From positions 186,001 to 250,000 of the forward strand of contig NZ_RCSU01000006.1 in assembly GCF_003991355.1 (NCBI RefSeq): DNA of 64,000 bases, given 5' to 3'. A program made the position numbers and the translations under genes. The stretch is from Pseudoflavitalea rhizosphaerae. GTDB taxonomy: Bacteria; Bacteroidota; Bacteroidia; Chitinophagales; Chitinophagaceae. The notes under the pieces are model-generated. The model saw only the letters and a list, made by a program, of their open reading frames with translations. It was not told the origin of the DNA and did not search any database. Shown here piece after piece: positions 62,540-64,000 of this stretch (within the stretch, counting starts at the first letter, position 1; each line of letters opens with the position of its first letter).

Positions 62540-63121
62540 TTAGCGGCCGCTTGCGATCCCCAGCCAGTTGACTTTTTCTTTCGGTTTTTGAATGATCTTT
62601 TTTCTGACAAGAATATCCTCCAGCATTTGTTTGGCGCGCGTGTATTGTGATCGGCTTGTGCTTTCCTCAATATCCAGCATGTCTGCAATCTCTTTATGCG
62701 TGTAACCTTCGATGGCATAAAGGTTGAGCACTGTTCTGTAACCTATCGGTAATAAGCGGATGCATTCCACAACCTGCTTCGCCTGTACGATGGAGGGCAC
62801 AGATTCTTCCCTCACCTGTACACTATTTGCATGGATGATATCCACGCTTTCGTTGAACTTCTTGTTTTTTTTAAGATGGTTGATGCAGGTATGAACCATT
62901 ATTCGTCTTATCCATCCTTCAAAAGCGCCTTTGTTCTGGAAGGTGTGTATCTGGGAGAACACTTTAATAAAACCTTCCTGCAACATATCCTCTGCATCTT
63001 CCCTGTTGTGGGCAAACCTGTAACACACCGACAGCATGCGGGGGCTAAAGCGCTGGTAAAGTTCCCGCTGGGCAGTCGTGTTATTACGTAAACAGCCTTG
63101 AAGTATGGCTTCTTCGGTCAT
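62540..63121 (-). CDS. ECF-type RNA polymerase sigma factor
   Basis: From the ATG at 63121 the protein has 193 residues; a TTG at 63154 would add 11. Region 2 contains ELYQRFSPRMLSVCYRFAHNREDAEDMLQEGFIKVFSQIHTF and region 4 GYRTVLNLYAIEGYTHKEIADMLDIEESTSRSQYTRAKQMLEDIL. It directs RNA polymerase to its own promoter set. The membrane/barrel protein encoded next is a candidate regulator. Confidence 0.93.
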   Translation of the reverse strand: MTEEAILQGCLRNNTTAQRELYQRFSPRMLSVCYRFAHNREDAEDMLQEGFIKVFSQIHTFQNKGAFEGWIRRIMVHTCINHLKKNKKFNESVDIIHANSVQVREESVPSIVQAKQVVECIRLLPIGYRTVLNLYAIEGYTHKEIADMLDIEESTSRSQYTRAKQMLEDILVRKKIIQKPKEKVNWLGIASGR

Positions 63122-63296
63122 ATGAACCGTTTGGTTGCCCTCTAATTTAGACAATTTTTGGCAGAGATAGCTGCGCGGGTGGCAAAAAAACAGGGAGAAA
63201 AATCGCCTGGACCCGTGATTTTATGGATGAAACCCATAGTTCTGAAACCGGAGCGTGAAGCGGCAGGGAAGCATCGAGATACTCCCGGACCATCAA

Positions 63297-63332
63297 ATAA
63301 AAAAGCGGAAATGCCTTCCGGCGCTTCCGCTT
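63297..63332 (-). terminator. Terminator of the gpmI transcript
   Basis: AAGCGGAA (63303-63310) pairs with TTCCGCTT (63325-63332). On the minus strand the hairpin is followed by TTTTTTATT. It lies 40 bp past the gpmI stop. Confidence 0.7.
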
Positions 63333-63373
63333 CCATTTTTTTCATTATCTGTACAGTGCAGTAGTATAATGTC

Positions 63374-64000
63374 TTACTGGCCAATCAGCACTTCGCCGGT
63401 CATTTCTTTCGGAATGGGTAAGCCCATCACGGTAAGAATGCTTGGAGCGATATCTCCCAGCTTGCCGGGTTTCAGTGTGCCTTTGAAATCTTTACCGATC
63501 ACGAAGAGTGGCACCAGGTTCAGGCTGTGCGCGGTATTGGGCGTACCGTCGCTGTTGATCATATAATCTGCATTGCCGTGGTCTGCTGTGAGGAACACGG
63601 TGTAACCATTGGCGAGTGCGGCTGTAACAACACGCTCTACGCATTTGTCAACTGTTTCCACCGCTTTGATCACTGCATCCCAAATGCCCGTATGTCCTAC
63701 CATGTCTGCATTGGCGAAGTTCAGGCAAATGAAATCGGCAGATTGTTTTTCAATTTCCGGAACGATGAGATCAACGATATCGTAAGCGCTCATTTCTGGC
63801 TTCAGGTCATAGGTGGCTACTTTGGGTGAAGGCGCCATCAGGCGGCGTTCGCCATCAAATGGTTCTTCTCTTCCACCATTGAAGAAGAAAGTAACGTGCG
63901 GGTATTTTTCTGTTTCGGCTATACGTATCTGTTTCTTGCCATTGGCTGCAAGGATCTCGCCGAGTGTATTGTGCAGATTATCGTTCTCGAAGATCACATG
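63374..64000 (-). CDS. gpmI: 2,3-bisphosphoglycerate-independent phosphoglycerate mutase, C-terminal part
   Basis: The frame is open to the right edge, so only about the last 208 residues are visible. They include [44 protein letters not shown] and [11 protein letters not shown], with the Asp/His metal ligands, and the terminal [24 protein letters not shown]. This is the alkaline-phosphatase-fold cofactor-independent mutase of glycolysis. The start lies beyond 64000. Confidence 0.95.
   Translation of the reverse strand, partial: HVIFENDNLHNTLGEILAANGKKQIRIAETEKYPHVTFFFNGGREEPFDGERRLMAPSPKVATYDLKPEMSAYDIVDLIVPEIEKQSADFICLNFANADMVGHTGIWDAVIKAVETVDKCVERVVTAALANGYTVFLTADHGNADYMINSDGTPNTAHSLNLVPLFVIGKDFKGTLKPGKLGDIAPSILTVMGLPIPKEMTGEVLIGQ

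Noticed and set aside
63158-63364. Plus-strand frame of 68 codons beside the sigma factor gene
   Set aside because: It contains the gpmI terminator hairpin and shows no protein pattern.

Overview
The window looks like a chromosomal segment of a Bacteroidota bacterium, most likely of the Chitinophagaceae/Chitinophagales. The grounds are a complete gldKLMN block of the type IX secretion (gliding) system, two TonB-dependent receptors, many MacB/FtsX, LytTR, AraC and DUF1801/DUF2911/DUF4271/DUF6580-type genes typical of the phylum, near absence of Shine-Dalgarno sites, and several matches to the Bacteroidota promoter consensus (TTTG, about 19-21 bp, TAnnTTTG). No transposase, integrase, phage gene or CRISPR array was seen.

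Layout. 1-15.1 kb is a patchwork of single genes: a cut-off PhnB-like VOC protein, a membrane protein, a VOC-GNAT fusion, a secreted SnoaL-ABM fusion, AraC regulators, a FtsX/MacB-type permease, a divergent NmrA-like/AraC pair, two DUF1801 proteins, a NadR-like ATPase, a secreted serine beta-lactamase-like hydrolase, a secreted DJ-1/PfpI protein, a Crp-type regulator and a LytS/LytR-like two-component pair. 15.3-23.2 kb holds a small ORF, a DoxX protein, a small secreted protein and a complete tripartite RND efflux operon (adaptor, pump, outer-membrane factor) followed by a lipoprotein. 23.3-28.2 kb carries a DUF1624 acyltransferase-like membrane protein, two decayed genes (an NHL-repeat protein with an internal deletion, and the tail of an agmatine-deiminase-like enzyme), DUF2911, an SDR enzyme, an AraC regulator and a tRNA-Arg(CCG).

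28.2-36.7 kb is the most coherent unit. A cobalamin riboswitch with a well-matched promoter precedes a minus-strand operon: BtuB-like receptor, DUF6580 membrane protein, BtuF-like binding protein without an export signal, small CWC cysteine-rich protein, CobU, Dph6-like PP-loop ATPase, CobT, CobS, CobC and possibly marC plus the tRNA. It encodes corrinoid uptake and nucleotide-loop salvage, not corrin-ring synthesis. A second TonB receptor, an APC permease, a PLP enzyme, a TolC/adaptor pair with no adjacent pump, and gpsA follow (36.8-45.6 kb). Two copies of a roughly 110-bp compound palindrome end a few bases from the stop codons of the second TonB receptor and of hemW.

45.8-64 kb contains hemW, an Omp85-family outer-membrane protein, a DUF4271-hemD pair, a thioredoxin-fold DUF255 protein, gldKLMN with a promoter and a strong terminator, uvrC, a lipoprotein, an unusual protein that appears to join a cytoplasmic segment, one inner-membrane helix and an outer-membrane-barrel-like domain, its linked ECF sigma factor, and the C-terminal part of gpmI, cut by the window end.

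All functional calls come from reading the protein sequences; no database search was possible.
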